From Flaviramulus multivorans (GTDB taxonomy: Bacteria; Bacteroidota; Bacteroidia; Flavobacteriales; Flavobacteriaceae): a DNA stretch of 64,000 nucleotides. The position numbers and the translations under genes are program-made. Within the stretch, counting starts at the first letter, position 1, and each line of letters begins with the position of its first letter. Below the pieces are notes generated by a model, which was not told the DNA's origin, made no database searches, and saw only the letters and a list, made by a program, of their open reading frames with translations. The stretch lies in NCBI RefSeq assembly GCF_021728415.1, contig NZ_JAKKDV010000001.1:353977-417976 (forward strand). The letters are read 5' to 3'. Positions 11,099 to 19,635 of this stretch are shown piece by piece.

Positions 11099-11129
11099 TT
11101 GGTTAACCTAATTCCTTTTTTTATATTTG
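11099..11129 (+). promoter_or_regulatory. rpoN promoter
   Basis: TTG at 11099-11101 and TATATTTG at 11122-11129 are separated by 20 bp, close to the Bacteroidota layout of TTTG, about 19 bp, TAnnTTTG. The ATG follows 22 bp after the -7 element. Confidence 0.6.
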
Positions 11130-11151
11130 AGTAACAACCTTAAATCCAAAC

Positions 11152-12612
11152 ATGCTTAAACAACATTTACAATTTAAATTATCGCAAAAACTGTCGCCGC
11201 AGCAAATTCAATTAATGAAATTGATACAGTTGCCTACACAAGCTTTTGAACAACGTTTAAAGCAAGAATTAGAGGAAAACCCAGCTCTTGAAGGTGGTAA
11301 AGAAGAAATCGAAAGCGATTATGATTCCGATTTAGATAATTCTTCCGATGATTTTAATGATACCGAAACTATTGGAAATGATGATATAAATGTTGATGAG
11401 TATTTAAGTGATGATGAAATACCCGATTATCGAACACAAGCCAACAATTATAGTAGCGATGATGACGAAAAAACAATGCCTTATGCCGCAGGCACATCGT
11501 TTACTCAACATTTAATAAATCAATTAAATACTTACAGACTAACTGATGAAGAACGTGATATTGCTGAATTTTTAGTCGGTAGTGTTGATGAAAGTGGTTA
11601 CATTAGAAGAGATTTGAGTGATATTATGGACGATTTAGCCTTTACTCAAAATGTTTATACTAATGAAGAGAACATCAAGAAAGTTTTAAAAATTGTACAT
11701 CAATTGGATCCTGCTGGCGTTGGTGCTAGAAATTTACAGGAATGTTTAAGCATTCAATTACATAGAAAGGAAAAAACACCCGATACGGAGTTGGCCATCA
11801 ATATAATAGACGATGCTTTTGAGCAGTTTACAAAAAAACACTACAAGAAGTTACTTCAAAAATTTGATATTACTGAAATTCAGCTAAAAGGCGCTATTAG
11901 AGAAATAGAGCATTTAAACCCAAAACCAGGTGGTTCTTATGCTGGAAACAATAGAATGGTTGAGCACGTAGTTCCTGATTTTGCTATTAAAATAGTTGAT
12001 GGCGAATTAGAGTTAACACTTAATGGAAGAAACGCTCCAGAGCTTCATGTATCCAGAGAGTATAATAATATGCTTAAAGGTTATAAAGAGTCCAAAGATA
12101 AATCTAAATCGCAAAAAGATGCTGTAGTTTTTATCAAACAAAAGCTTGATGCAGCAAAATGGTTTATTGAGGCTATAAAACAGCGGCAGCAAACTCTATT
12201 TGTTACTATGAGTGCTATTATGCATTACCAAAAAGAATATTTTTTAACAGGTGATGAGCGCAATTTAAAACCAATGATTTTAAAAGATATTGCTGATGAA
12301 ATAAACATGGATGTTTCAACCGTATCGCGCGTCGCAAATAGTAAATATGTTGACACTCCTTATGGCACTAAATTGATTAAGGAATTCTTTTCTGAATCCA
12401 TGAAAAACGACCAAGGTGAAGATGTATCTACCAGAGAAATCAAGAAAATTTTAGAAACTGTTATTGAAGAAGAAAATAAAAAGAAGCCATTAACTGATGA
12501 AACTCTCGCTTCTATTTTAAAAGAAAAAGGATACCCTATTGCAAGACGTACTGTTGCAAAATACAGAGAACAATTAGATATCCCAGTAGCTCGTTTACGC
12601 AAAAAAATATAA
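11152..12612 (+). CDS. rpoN: RNA polymerase sigma-54 factor
   Basis: Sigma-54 directs RNA polymerase to -24/-12 promoters that need AAA+ activators. It has 486 residues. The glutamine/leucine-rich activator-interacting region lies at 1-48 (QKLSPQQIQLMKLIQLPTQ). An acidic linker covers about 50-110, the core-binding domain 110-310, and the C-terminal RpoN box (ARRTVAKYREQL) about 465-476, so all functional parts are present. The stop codon overlaps the start of the next gene by one base (TAATG), so the two are probably translationally coupled. Confidence 0.96.
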   Translation: MLKQHLQFKLSQKLSPQQIQLMKLIQLPTQAFEQRLKQELEENPALEGGKEEIESDYDSDLDNSSDDFNDTETIGNDDINVDEYLSDDEIPDYRTQANNYSSDDDEKTMPYAAGTSFTQHLINQLNTYRLTDEERDIAEFLVGSVDESGYIRRDLSDIMDDLAFTQNVYTNEENIKKVLKIVHQLDPAGVGARNLQECLSIQLHRKEKTPDTELAINIIDDAFEQFTKKHYKKLLQKFDITEIQLKGAIREIEHLNPKPGGSYAGNNRMVEHVVPDFAIKIVDGELELTLNGRNAPELHVSREYNNMLKGYKESKDKSKSQKDAVVFIKQKLDAAKWFIEAIKQRQQTLFVTMSAIMHYQKEYFLTGDERNLKPMILKDIADEINMDVSTVSRVANSKYVDTPYGTKLIKEFFSESMKNDQGEDVSTREIKKILETVIEEENKKKPLTDETLASILKEKGYPIARRTVAKYREQLDIPVARLRKKI

Positions 12613-13217
12613 TGGATAAGCTATTAAAAAGTATCTCGTATATTTTTCATCCTTTAATAATGCCTATACTTGGTGTTATATTTTATTTTGCAAAATCTCC
12701 TCGCTTTATTCCAGAAGAGGTTATACACGCCAAATTAATATCGCTATTCATACTAACTATTATTTTACCCCTATTACTTTTTTTTCTTTTAAAAACACTA
12801 GGAAAGGTAAAAACAATAAAGCTCGAAACTACTAAAGAGCGTATTTATCCTTTATTTTTAAATTGTATAATTATTGTATTGGTGTTAAAACGGATTGTCA
12901 CACCATCACAGGTTTTAGAACTTTATTATTTCTTTTTAGGGATTTTAATTTCTAACTTAACATGTTTACTACTTGTCATTCTAAAGATAAAAGCTAGTAT
13001 TCATTTGATGGCTTTATCAGGTATATTAATGTTCTTTATAGCCTTAAGTATTCATTTCAGTATTAATATTAATGGAACGCTTGCTCTAATGAGTATTATA
13101 ATTGGTGCTGTTGCAACTTCAAGATTACATTTAAAAGCCCATAATTATATGGAACTTATTATTGGGTTTTTTATTGGGTTAGTTCCTCAGTTGATTTTAG
13201 TTAACTATTGGTTATAG
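12612..13217 (+). CDS. Multi-pass membrane protein, possibly distant PAP2-like
   Basis: A 201-residue inner-membrane protein with about six hydrophobic segments. The last part (TSRLHLKAHNYMELIIGFFIG) vaguely resembles the SR...H...D..G segment of PAP2 phosphatases, but the catalytic motifs KX6RP and PSGH are not visible, so no enzymatic role is assigned. It overlaps the rpoN stop by one base and is probably cotranscribed with it. It converges with the barrel gene on the other strand, overlapping it by 6 bp. Confidence 0.75.
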   Translation: MDKLLKSISYIFHPLIMPILGVIFYFAKSPRFIPEEVIHAKLISLFILTIILPLLLFFLLKTLGKVKTIKLETTKERIYPLFLNCIIIVLVLKRIVTPSQVLELYYFFLGILISNLTCLLLVILKIKASIHLMALSGILMFFIALSIHFSININGTLALMSIIIGAVATSRLHLKAHNYMELIIGFFIGLVPQLILVNYWL

Positions 13218-13901
13218 AATGTAAAACATAAGACCTATTTTAACAGCATTTACATCTATATTATTACCGTTTAATTTTGCGTTGTTTGATAGAATTGGAT
13301 TTAAAGCGTAATACACGTAAAGATTCCAAGTATTATAACCAATACTTAATGTTAAACCATATTGAAATTCATTAAAATCTTGGTTGTTGCTATATTTAAT
13401 CGAACCCAATTCTCCCCTGTATTTAGATGTATTAGCAAAAGCATATCCAAATTTAAATCCAGTATAAATGCGCCAAAAATTATAATTGGTTGGAGTTGAT
13501 GTACGCCATCTAAACTCGAATGGGATTTCAATTAAATGATTAGAAAATTTATTTTTAGTAAAACTACTATTATCTAAAATCTCATAAGTATAATTACCAT
13601 TACTATCCTTATTAATCAACAAATTTTGATTAAAAGAGTTGGCTGAATATCCAAGCCCTATACCAATAGCAACATTCCTTTGTTCATTTATTGGCATATC
13701 TTTTATAAATCCTAAATGAAACCCTAATGAAAACCCACTTTGGGATAAATCATTAGATTGCTTCCCAAGCAAATTATAAGTAACTCCTGCATAAAACTGA
13801 TCTTCTTTATAAAGCGAATCCACCTCTTTAACAACACTATCTTGTGCATAACACCAAAATATGTTCAATAAAAAAAGCAATAAAAAAGTTAATCGATTCA
13901 T
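13212..13901 (-). CDS. PorT-type outer-membrane beta-barrel protein
   Basis: A 229-residue protein with a signal peptide (about 1-19, ending CYAQ) and a predicted eight-strand barrel of the porin/PorT-like family. Strands such as FYAGVTYNLLG, SGFSLGFHLGFI and FRWRTSTPTNYNFWRIYTGF are followed by a C-terminal strand ending FYIL. Some family members (PorT/SprT) are needed for type IX secretion, but this one lacks the usual ubiE neighbour, so equivalence is not claimed. The gene is monocistronic. Confidence 0.75.
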   Translation of the reverse strand: MNRLTFLLLFLLNIFWCYAQDSVVKEVDSLYKEDQFYAGVTYNLLGKQSNDLSQSGFSLGFHLGFIKDMPINEQRNVAIGIGLGYSANSFNQNLLINKDSNGNYTYEILDNSSFTKNKFSNHLIEIPFEFRWRTSTPTNYNFWRIYTGFKFGYAFANTSKYRGELGSIKYSNNQDFNEFQYGLTLSIGYNTWNLYVYYALNPILSNNAKLNGNNIDVNAVKIGLMFYIL

Positions 13902-13976
13902 TTAAAATAGCTCTTACAATTGTAATTATTATATAACCTTACAATTATAATTAAAATTGTAGTGTTTTAAAAAATT

Positions 13977-14008
13977 AAAAGGCGTTTTGATAATTCAAAA
14001 CGCCTTTT
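13977..14008 (-). terminator. Terminator of the exbB-exbD operon
   Basis: A 14-bp perfect stem (aaaaggcgttttga / tcaaaacgcctttt) with a 4-nt loop lies 23 bp past the stop of the last exbD. On the minus strand it is followed by a T-rich run. Confidence 0.8.
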
Positions 14009-14031
14009 GTATAAAATTAAGAATGTTAAAA

Positions 14032-14508
14032 TTAATTTCTTCCAAACACACTACCTTTTTTAGTAGTGTAATTTATTTTTAGTGCATTAACTTTACGCAG
14101 TTCTTGTTTAATATCTCCTATTAATCCCATATTAGCTTCGCTATCTACTTTTAAAGCTGTGGTTAAAAATGGTATTAATTCCTCTCGTTTCGAAGCACGC
14201 TCAGATGCGATAAAAGCTGCAATATCATTAACATCTGCAAATTTATCGTTTAACTGAATTCTAGCTTCATTTCCATATTGCTTATAATTGGCACTTGGTT
14301 TACCTGCATATATATACATTACCAAATCCTTCTTATCCAGTTTTTCAACTTGGTCTGCGAAAGGTAAATTATTCTCTATCATTAATGTATTTTGCCTCAT
14401 TACTGTGGCAACCATAAAAAAGAATAATAACATAAAAACAATATCTGGCAAAGAAGCTGTATTTACAGCTGGCATATCTCCTGATTTTTTCTTTTTAAAT
14501 TTAGACAT
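14032..14508 (-). CDS. ExbD/TolR-family biopolymer transport protein (second copy)
   Basis: A 158-residue protein with one transmembrane helix (about 22-42, LPDIVFMLLFFFMVATVM) whose Asp22 matches the proton-path aspartate of ExbD/TolR. A periplasmic domain follows (DLVMYIYAGKPS onward). ExbD works with ExbB to energise TonB-dependent transport or related envelope processes. It is the last gene of the four-gene operon, 23 bp after the other exbD. Flavobacterial operons of this kind often carry two exbD genes with different periplasmic parts. Confidence 0.88.
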   Translation of the reverse strand: MSKFKKKKSGDMPAVNTASLPDIVFMLLFFFMVATVMRQNTLMIENNLPFADQVEKLDKKDLVMYIYAGKPSANYKQYGNEARIQLNDKFADVNDIAAFIASERASKREELIPFLTTALKVDSEANMGLIGDIKQELRKVNALKINYTTKKGSVFGRN

Positions 14509-14531
14509 ATTTGTAAATGTTAAATTTTAAA

Positions 14532-15119
14532 TTATTGTACTTCTGAAAGTTTTTGAGGATATTCAATTTTTATTTGTTCTATCTGCTCTTTCAACTTTTC
14601 TTTATTTCCTGGCCAGTTAACATCTTTATAGTTCGCTTCCATTTCAGCGAAAGACTTCCCGTATAATGCTTGCGCTCTATTTTCTCTTAACTGATTATAT
14701 GCTGCCACCAATTCGTTTTGTACAGCTATATAAGTCTTATAAGTAGTTTCACGTTCGTTCTTTAACGAAATAATGGCTTTATCTGGATTATCCGATGATG
14801 AAGGATCTTTTTTCCCTTTGCAATAATCACATGTTCCGTCTCCGCCATTATCTAAAAACTCAACGGCTGCTTTTCTTAAATTTTTAAGCTCCATTAACTC
14901 ATCTTCAACAAGCAGTTGGTCTCTACCATTTAACAAAACGGTAAAAATATTCTTTTGCTTGATGATAACATCTTCTTCTGATTCTTCCATAGGAGGAAGT
15001 TTTCTATTAATACCAGAATCAGTTTCTATAGTTGTGGTTACTAAGAAAAAAATTAATAGTAAGAAAGCAATGTCGGCCATGGAGCCTGCATTTACTTCTG
15101 GTGCTGCTCTTTTTGCCAT
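14532..15119 (-). CDS. exbD: ExbD-family protein with a periplasmic CxxC insert
   Basis: A 195-residue ExbD homologue. The N-terminal helix GSMADIAFLLLIFFLVTTT (12-30) carries the conserved Asp16. The periplasmic part is longer than in E. coli ExbD (141 residues) and holds a Cys97-x-x-Cys100 pair in a Gly/Lys/Ser/Asp-rich insert at about 90-115, then a C-terminal coiled stretch ending EYPQKLSEVQ. The cysteine pair could form a disulfide or bind metal, which is inference. It lies 3 bp downstream of the 148-residue membrane protein. Confidence 0.88.
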   Translation of the reverse strand: MAKRAAPEVNAGSMADIAFLLLIFFLVTTTIETDSGINRKLPPMEESEEDVIIKQKNIFTVLLNGRDQLLVEDELMELKNLRKAAVEFLDNGGDGTCDYCKGKKDPSSSDNPDKAIISLKNERETTYKTYIAVQNELVAAYNQLRENRAQALYGKSFAEMEANYKDVNWPGNKEKLKEQIEQIKIEYPQKLSEVQ

Positions 15120-15122
15120 AAT

Positions 15123-15569
15123 TTATTTATTAAATATTTTTTTTGCGCCACCATACAGCATAGACCCAATGGCTAAAATACCAAGGATATAAAATGCGTA
15201 TAATCCTGCTCCAACATTTTTAGATATACCTTCAGTAATTCCTAATCCTTTATCATTAAAAGGTTTTAAATCTAAATCTGATCCAGAAGACATAACATAA
15301 GATATAACAACAATGGCTAAAAAGGCACCAACGGTCATCAAAGTTTTCTTTATGTTTCCAGAAAACAATCCTTTTAAAACAAATAATAAAACAACTGCTA
15401 AGGTTACAAATAAAACCGCGTATGCTATAAACATAAACGTGTTTACAGCACCACTAGCCTCTCCAGCTTCAATAGCTTCGTCTCCAGTGCTTATTATCAT
15501 AAATAAGAATATTGCAGATATTACACCTACTATTCCTAATATGATAGTTAATATTTTTTGTGAATTCAT
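15123..15569 (-). CDS. Membrane protein of the exbBD operon, unknown function
   Basis: A 148-residue protein with four predicted membrane helices (about 5-25, 43-66, 76-96, 122-140) and no motif I recognise. It sits between exbB and the first exbD, 23 bp after the former and 3 bp before the latter, so it is almost certainly cotranscribed. I recall similar small membrane proteins in the same place in other flavobacterial exb operons, which suggests an accessory subunit of the motor complex. That role is inference. Confidence 0.75.
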   Translation of the reverse strand: MNSQKILTIILGIVGVISAIFLFMIISTGDEAIEAGEASGAVNTFMFIAYAVLFVTLAVVLLFVLKGLFSGNIKKTLMTVGAFLAIVVISYVMSSGSDLDLKPFNDKGLGITEGISKNVGAGLYAFYILGILAIGSMLYGGAKKIFNK

Positions 15570-15592
15570 AATTCCTTTATTTAATTATTTTA

Positions 15593-16363
15593 TTACTTTT
15601 TGTTTCTAATTAATAGATCCATTAACGTGATAGAAGCATCTTCCATATCGTTAACAATACTATCAATTTTAGCAATAATATAATTGTAGAAAATTTGAAG
15701 TATGATAGCAACTACAAGACCAAATACAGTTGTTAAAAGTGCTACTTTAATACCTCCAGCAACAAGCGATGGTTGCATATCTCCAGCAGCTTCAATTTTA
15801 TCGAAAGCTTGAATCATACCTATTACCGTACCCATGAAACCAAGCATTGGTGCCAGAGCGATAAATAATGATACCCAAGATACGTTTTTCTCTAATTGCC
15901 CCATTTGAACACCTCCGTAAGCTACTACTGCTTTTTCTGCCGCTTCTAGCCCCTCATCTGTTCTATCTAAGCCTTGGTAATAAATAGATGCGATAGGACC
16001 TTTTGTATTTCTACAAACTTCTTTCGCAGCTTCAACTCCTCCAGATGCTAAGGCATCTTCAACATCTTGAGTTAATTTCTTTGTGTTTGTAGTTGAAAGG
16101 TTTAAAAAGATAATTCTTTCTATTGCAATTGCTAATCCTAAAATTAAACATAACAAAACAATACCCATAAAACCTGGGCCCCCTTCAATAAAACGCTTTT
16201 TTAATTCTTGATGAAATCCAAGTTCTTCAGCAGGTGCTGCATCATCTTGTGTAATACTTGCTACTGTTGTTACAGCTGTACTAGTGTTTGCAATGGTTGT
16301 TGCATTAGCAGTTCCGAATGCCATCATTCCTGTTATGGCAAGGATAGAAAATAATCTTTTCAT
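15593..16363 (-). CDS. exbB: MotA/TolQ/ExbB proton-channel family protein
   Basis: A 256-residue inner-membrane proton-channel subunit that pairs with ExbD to use proton motive force. An N-terminal signal-like segment (1-21) and a short Asp/Glu/Ala-rich linker precede the first core helix (about 64-84). The conserved cytoplasmic loop and the two long C-terminal helices follow (SLFIALAPMLGFMGTVIGMI and VALLTTVFGLVVAIILQIFY). The N-terminal extension is common in Bacteroidota ExbB. It is the first gene of the operon. Confidence 0.93.
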   Translation of the reverse strand: MKRLFSILAITGMMAFGTANATTIANTSTAVTTVASITQDDAAPAEELGFHQELKKRFIEGGPGFMGIVLLCLILGLAIAIERIIFLNLSTTNTKKLTQDVEDALASGGVEAAKEVCRNTKGPIASIYYQGLDRTDEGLEAAEKAVVAYGGVQMGQLEKNVSWVSLFIALAPMLGFMGTVIGMIQAFDKIEAAGDMQPSLVAGGIKVALLTTVFGLVVAIILQIFYNYIIAKIDSIVNDMEDASITLMDLLIRNKK

Positions 16364-16394
16364 GTTCTAGTTCTTAATTTTATTAGTTAAAGTG

Positions 16395-16403
16395 TTAAAG
16401 ATA
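16395..16403 (-). promoter_or_regulatory. Candidate -7 element of the exbB operon
   Basis: On the minus strand TATCTTTAA lies 31 bp upstream of the exbB ATG, and its first eight bases fit TAnnTTTG at all but the last. No clear -33 element was found. Confidence 0.35.
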
Positions 16404-16436
16404 TAAAAAAAAAGCAATTAAAAATAAAAATATCAG

Positions 16437-16524
16437 CAGAGAGGAAGGGATTCGAACCCTCGATACCCTTTTGAGGTATACACACTTTCCAGGCGTGCGC
16501 CTTCGACCACTCGGCCACCTCTCT
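16437..16524 (-). tRNA. tRNA-Ser (anticodon GGA)
   Basis: An 88-nt class II tRNA. The 7-bp acceptor stem is AGAGAGG / CCTCTCT with discriminator G. The anticodon stem-loop is cacgc-ctGGAaa-gtgtg, there is a long variable arm, and the T-loop reads GGTTCGAATCC. Anticodon GGA reads UCC and UCU serine codons. CCA is not encoded. Confidence 0.96.
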
Positions 16525-16600
16525 GTATTTTTAGTTACTTTTAAAATAGTTTGTCAAATAACAAAAAAAACTTCGAACCCTAAAATTTTAACCGTTAATT

Positions 16601-17632
16601 TTAAGAGATTTCTCCTCTCAATGGGTTTTCAAAATTGGTTTTGAAGGCTTTAGGAGATATATTCTTCCCTAATAAATACATAAGTTTACCCACAGCAGCC
16701 TCGGTAGTAATATCTTTACCCGATATAACGCCTATTTTTTTTAACTCACTGCTTGTTTCGTAGTGTCCCATCATAACACTGCCACCAGAACACTGAGTTA
16801 TATTTATAATATGTAATCCTTTAGATATTTTTTCCTTCAACATATTAATAAACCATTTCTCAGTAGTGCAATTACCCGCTCCATAAGTCTCCAAAATAAC
16901 AGCTTTTAAATTAGGGACGTTAAAAACAGCATCAAAAACAGCTTTTGTAATTCCAGGAAATAATTTAATAAGAGCTATATTTTCATCTAGTGCTTTATGC
17001 ACTACTAAACTCTTTTTAAGATTTGGCTTAAATAAATGTTCATCGTTAATTTTTAAATGCACACCAGATTCTGCTAAATCTGGATAATTTAATGAAGCAA
17101 ATGCCTGAAAATGTTCTGCATTAATTTTAGTCGTTCTGTTTCCTCTATATAATTTGTATTCAAAATACAAACATACTTCTTTGATAACCGGCTTACCTTT
17201 TACTTGTAAAGAAGCCACTTGAATAGATGTAATTAAATTTTCTTTAGCATCGGTTCTTAAATCTCCAATGGGCAACTGAGAGCCTGTAAATACTACTGGC
17301 TTCGCTAAATTTTCTAACATAAAACTTAAAGCAGAAGCTGTATAGCTCATAGTATCGCTACCGTGTAACACCACAAACCCATCAAATTTATTATAGTTTG
17401 TTTCAATTATTTCAGCTATTTGAATCCAGTATTTCGGATTCATATTACTAGAATCTATGGGTCTTTTAAAAGAAACAGTATCGATATTACAATCAAGAAG
17501 TTGTAGTTCAGGTATTTTATCTAAAAGTGTTTTAAAATCGAAAGCCTTTAAAACCCCTGTTTTAAAATCTTTTATCATACCAATGGTTCCACCAGTATAT
17601 ATAAGTAATATGTTTGGTTTAGATTTGTTCAT
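16601..17632 (-). CDS. ansA: Type I L-asparaginase
   Basis: A cytoplasmic asparaginase that hydrolyses asparagine to aspartate and ammonia. It has 343 residues and no signal peptide, which fits type I. The first catalytic threonine is in YTGGTIGM near residues 12-19. The second signature, VLHGSDTMSYTASALSFM, is near 88-105, and the catalytic lysine is in RTDAKEN. The gene begins 3 bp after the tatD stop on the same strand, so the two form one transcript. Confidence 0.93.
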   Translation of the reverse strand: MNKSKPNILLIYTGGTIGMIKDFKTGVLKAFDFKTLLDKIPELQLLDCNIDTVSFKRPIDSSNMNPKYWIQIAEIIETNYNKFDGFVVLHGSDTMSYTASALSFMLENLAKPVVFTGSQLPIGDLRTDAKENLITSIQVASLQVKGKPVIKEVCLYFEYKLYRGNRTTKINAEHFQAFASLNYPDLAESGVHLKINDEHLFKPNLKKSLVVHKALDENIALIKLFPGITKAVFDAVFNVPNLKAVILETYGAGNCTTEKWFINMLKEKISKGLHIINITQCSGGSVMMGHYETSSELKKIGVISGKDITTEAAVGKLMYLLGKNISPKAFKTNFENPLRGEIS

Positions 17633-17635
17633 GAT

Positions 17636-18403
17636 TTATATTTTAAAAACCGCTTTAGAATTTTCAGTTGTTATTTCTGCAATAGTTTCCATTGGAAGAT
17701 TATAAATTCCCGATAATTTTTCGAGGACTTCTAATATGTATACACTTTCGTTTCGTTTGCCCCTGTAAGGCACAGGTGCTAAGTAAGGTGAATCGGTTTC
17801 TAAAACTATGTGTTTTAAATCTATTTGGTTTAAAAACTGATCAATTTTTCCATTCTTAAAGGTAACAACACCACCAATACCCAATTTCATATTATACGAA
17901 ATCGCTCTATGAGCTTGTTCAAAATCACCAGTAAAACAATGAAAAATACCAAATAAACCATCGCCCTTTTCTTCTTCTAAAACTTCAAATATTTCATCAA
18001 AAGCGTCTCTACAATGAATCACAATTGGCAACTTATATTTTTTGGCTAATTGAATTTGATGTTTAAAAGCAATTTTTTGAATACCTAACGTGGTTTTATC
18101 CCAATACAAATCAATTCCTGTTTCACCTATAGCATAAAACTTTCTAGACGTCAGCAAATCCTCTACATGCTTTAACTCCTCTTTATAATTATCTTTTACA
18201 TGTGTTGGGTGCAACCCTGTCATTAAAAAAATATTCTTTGGGTAGTCTTTTTCTAATTGTAGCATTGCTTCAGTATAGGTAGAATCAATTGCTGGAATAA
18301 AAAATCTTGAAACGCCATTATCTATAGCCCTGTCAATCATGCTGTTTCTATCTTCATCAAAAGCTTCGCTATATAAATGTGTGTGGGTGTCAGTAATAAT
18401 CAT
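17636..18403 (-). CDS. tatD: TatD-family metal-dependent hydrolase
   Basis: A 255-residue TIM-barrel nuclease/hydrolase of the TatD family. The metal-ligand motifs are all present: DTHTHLYSEAFDEDR at the start, AIGETGIDLYWDK, VIHCRDAFDE, FHCFTGD and LETDSPYLAPVPYRGKRN. Family members act as 3'-5' exonucleases or DNA-repair/quality-control enzymes; no Tat role is implied. It is the upstream gene of the tatD-ansA pair. Confidence 0.94.
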   Translation of the reverse strand: MIITDTHTHLYSEAFDEDRNSMIDRAIDNGVSRFFIPAIDSTYTEAMLQLEKDYPKNIFLMTGLHPTHVKDNYKEELKHVEDLLTSRKFYAIGETGIDLYWDKTTLGIQKIAFKHQIQLAKKYKLPIVIHCRDAFDEIFEVLEEEKGDGLFGIFHCFTGDFEQAHRAISYNMKLGIGGVVTFKNGKIDQFLNQIDLKHIVLETDSPYLAPVPYRGKRNESVYILEVLEKLSGIYNLPMETIAEITTENSKAVFKI

Positions 18404-18431
18404 TTTGTAAAAATAATTGTTTTTACATGAT

Positions 18432-18439
18432 TATATTTG
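18432..18439 (+). promoter_or_regulatory. -7 element of the aspartic-protease-like gene
   Basis: TATATTTG is a perfect -7 element 15 bp before the ATG at 18455. A possible upstream TTG start at 18437 would lie inside it, which favours the ATG. Confidence 0.5.
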
Positions 18440-18454
18440 TTTAAAATTAATTTG

Positions 18455-18895
18455 ATGGAGTCGTTACAACAATTTCTTCTTGAAAAAGGATACTCAAAAG
18501 TAAAATTACACCTTACTAAAACAAATCATTTTGAAATTAAGGCTTCAATAAATGGGAAAAAAGGATTGTTTATTTTAGATACTGGTGCTTCAAGCTCTTG
18601 TGTTGGTTTTGAGGCTATTGAAACTTTTAAACTAAACGCTGAAGACTCATTAATTAAAGCTGCGGGTGCGGGTGCTATTGATATGGACACTAAAATGTCT
18701 AAAAAAAATAAAATAAAAATTGGCAAATGGTCTAACAATAAAGTTGTGCTTGTTTTGTTTAACCTAACCCATGTAAATACTGCACTTATAAATCACAACT
18801 CACAACCTGTTGATGGTATTATTGGTGCTGATATTTTAAAAAAAGGCAAAGCAGTAATAGATTATGAAAAGAAATATCTATATTTAAAACTGTAA
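18455..18895 (+). CDS. Clan AA (retropepsin-like) aspartic protease domain protein
   Basis: A 146-residue protein that is essentially one retropepsin-like fold. The catalytic-type motif LDTGASSSCVG lies near 41-51, and the C-terminal pattern DGIIGADILKKG near 121-132 matches the hydrophobic-hydrophobic-Gly motif of single-domain aspartic proteases. Such proteins must dimerise to build an active site. There is no signal peptide or transmembrane segment, so it is predicted cytoplasmic. Its substrate is unknown. The ATG start was chosen because the alternative upstream TTG overlaps the promoter. Confidence 0.8.
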   Translation: MESLQQFLLEKGYSKVKLHLTKTNHFEIKASINGKKGLFILDTGASSSCVGFEAIETFKLNAEDSLIKAAGAGAIDMDTKMSKKNKIKIGKWSNNKVVLVLFNLTHVNTALINHNSQPVDGIIGADILKKGKAVIDYEKKYLYLKL

Positions 18896-18948
18896 AAATT
18901 TAGCAATTTTACTTTAGAATTAATCACATTTTAGCTCCCTAAAAATTA

Positions 18949-19581
18949 ATGAACACATCTATAGTCATTGCAGATGACCATCCGTTAATGTTACGCGGTC
19001 TTACCGATTTTTTAACCTCAAAAGGGTTTAATATTGTTGGGAGTGCGACAGATGGAAATAGTGCCTATAACCTCATTGTAAAACTAAAACCTCAAATCGC
19101 TATTTTAGATATAAGAATGCCTCATAAAACGGGGTTAGAAATTGCTGAAGCATGCAAGAAAAACGACTTACCTACAAAAATTATTCTTATCACTTTTGAT
19201 AAAGAAGAGGAAGTTTTCGATCAAGCAAAGGCTTTTAACGTTTATGGTTATATATTAAAAGAATTTGCTATTGAAGAAATTGAAACCTGTATTGAAAGCG
19301 TTGTAAATGGGGTTCCTTATTTTAGTGAAGAAATTGCCTCATATTTGGAAGCCAGTGATGAAGAGAATAAACCTGATGAATTAAATTTATTGACTAAGTC
19401 TGAATTAAAAATAGTAAAGCTTATATCAGAAAATAAAACCAGTCAAGATGTCGCCGATGAGCTGTCTATTTCGGTTAGAACTGTTGATAAACATCGAAGC
19501 AATATTGTTTCCAAATTAGGTTTAGATAATAAACCTACTTCTCTTTCTATTTGGGCAAGTTTAAATAAAAGACATTTGTAA
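18949..19581 (+). CDS. NarL/FixJ-family response regulator
   Basis: A 210-residue two-domain regulator. The receiver domain covers about 1-120, with the acidic pair at Asp9-Asp10, the phospho-acceptor Asp54 in AILDIRMPH and the conserved lysine in YILKEF. A LuxR-type helix-turn-helix follows at about 145-205 (LTKSELKIVKLISENKTSQ, VRTVDKHRSNIVSKLGL). No sensor kinase is adjacent, so it is an orphan in this window. Its stop codon overlaps the first copy of a 30-bp palindrome that occurs again 146 bp downstream, so it is a natural candidate to bind those sites. Confidence 0.93.
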   Translation: MNTSIVIADDHPLMLRGLTDFLTSKGFNIVGSATDGNSAYNLIVKLKPQIAILDIRMPHKTGLEIAEACKKNDLPTKIILITFDKEEEVFDQAKAFNVYGYILKEFAIEEIETCIESVVNGVPYFSEEIASYLEASDEENKPDELNLLTKSELKIVKLISENKTSQDVADELSISVRTVDKHRSNIVSKLGLDNKPTSLSIWASLNKRHL

Positions 19582-19623
19582 AAATACGTAGAAGTGCGTA
19601 TTTTTTATATCACTCTTATACAC

Positions 19624-19632
19624 TACATTTAC
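19624..19632 (+). promoter_or_regulatory. Predicted -7 element of small transcript 1
   Basis: TACATTTAC is a TAnnTTTG-like -7 element 15 bp after the first palindrome, at the same relative position as the element at 19770. Confidence 0.5.
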
Positions 19633-19635
19633 AGT

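Noticed and set aside
12612-13217. PAP2 phosphatase assignment
   Set aside because: Only a vague C-terminal resemblance is seen. The KX6RP and PSGH catalytic motifs are missing.
19579-19608. Reading the first palindrome as the terminator of the response-regulator gene
   Set aside because: The stem is nearly all A-T, and an identical copy 146 bp downstream stands upstream of a matching promoter rather than after a gene, so a protein-binding site fits better. A dual role cannot be excluded.
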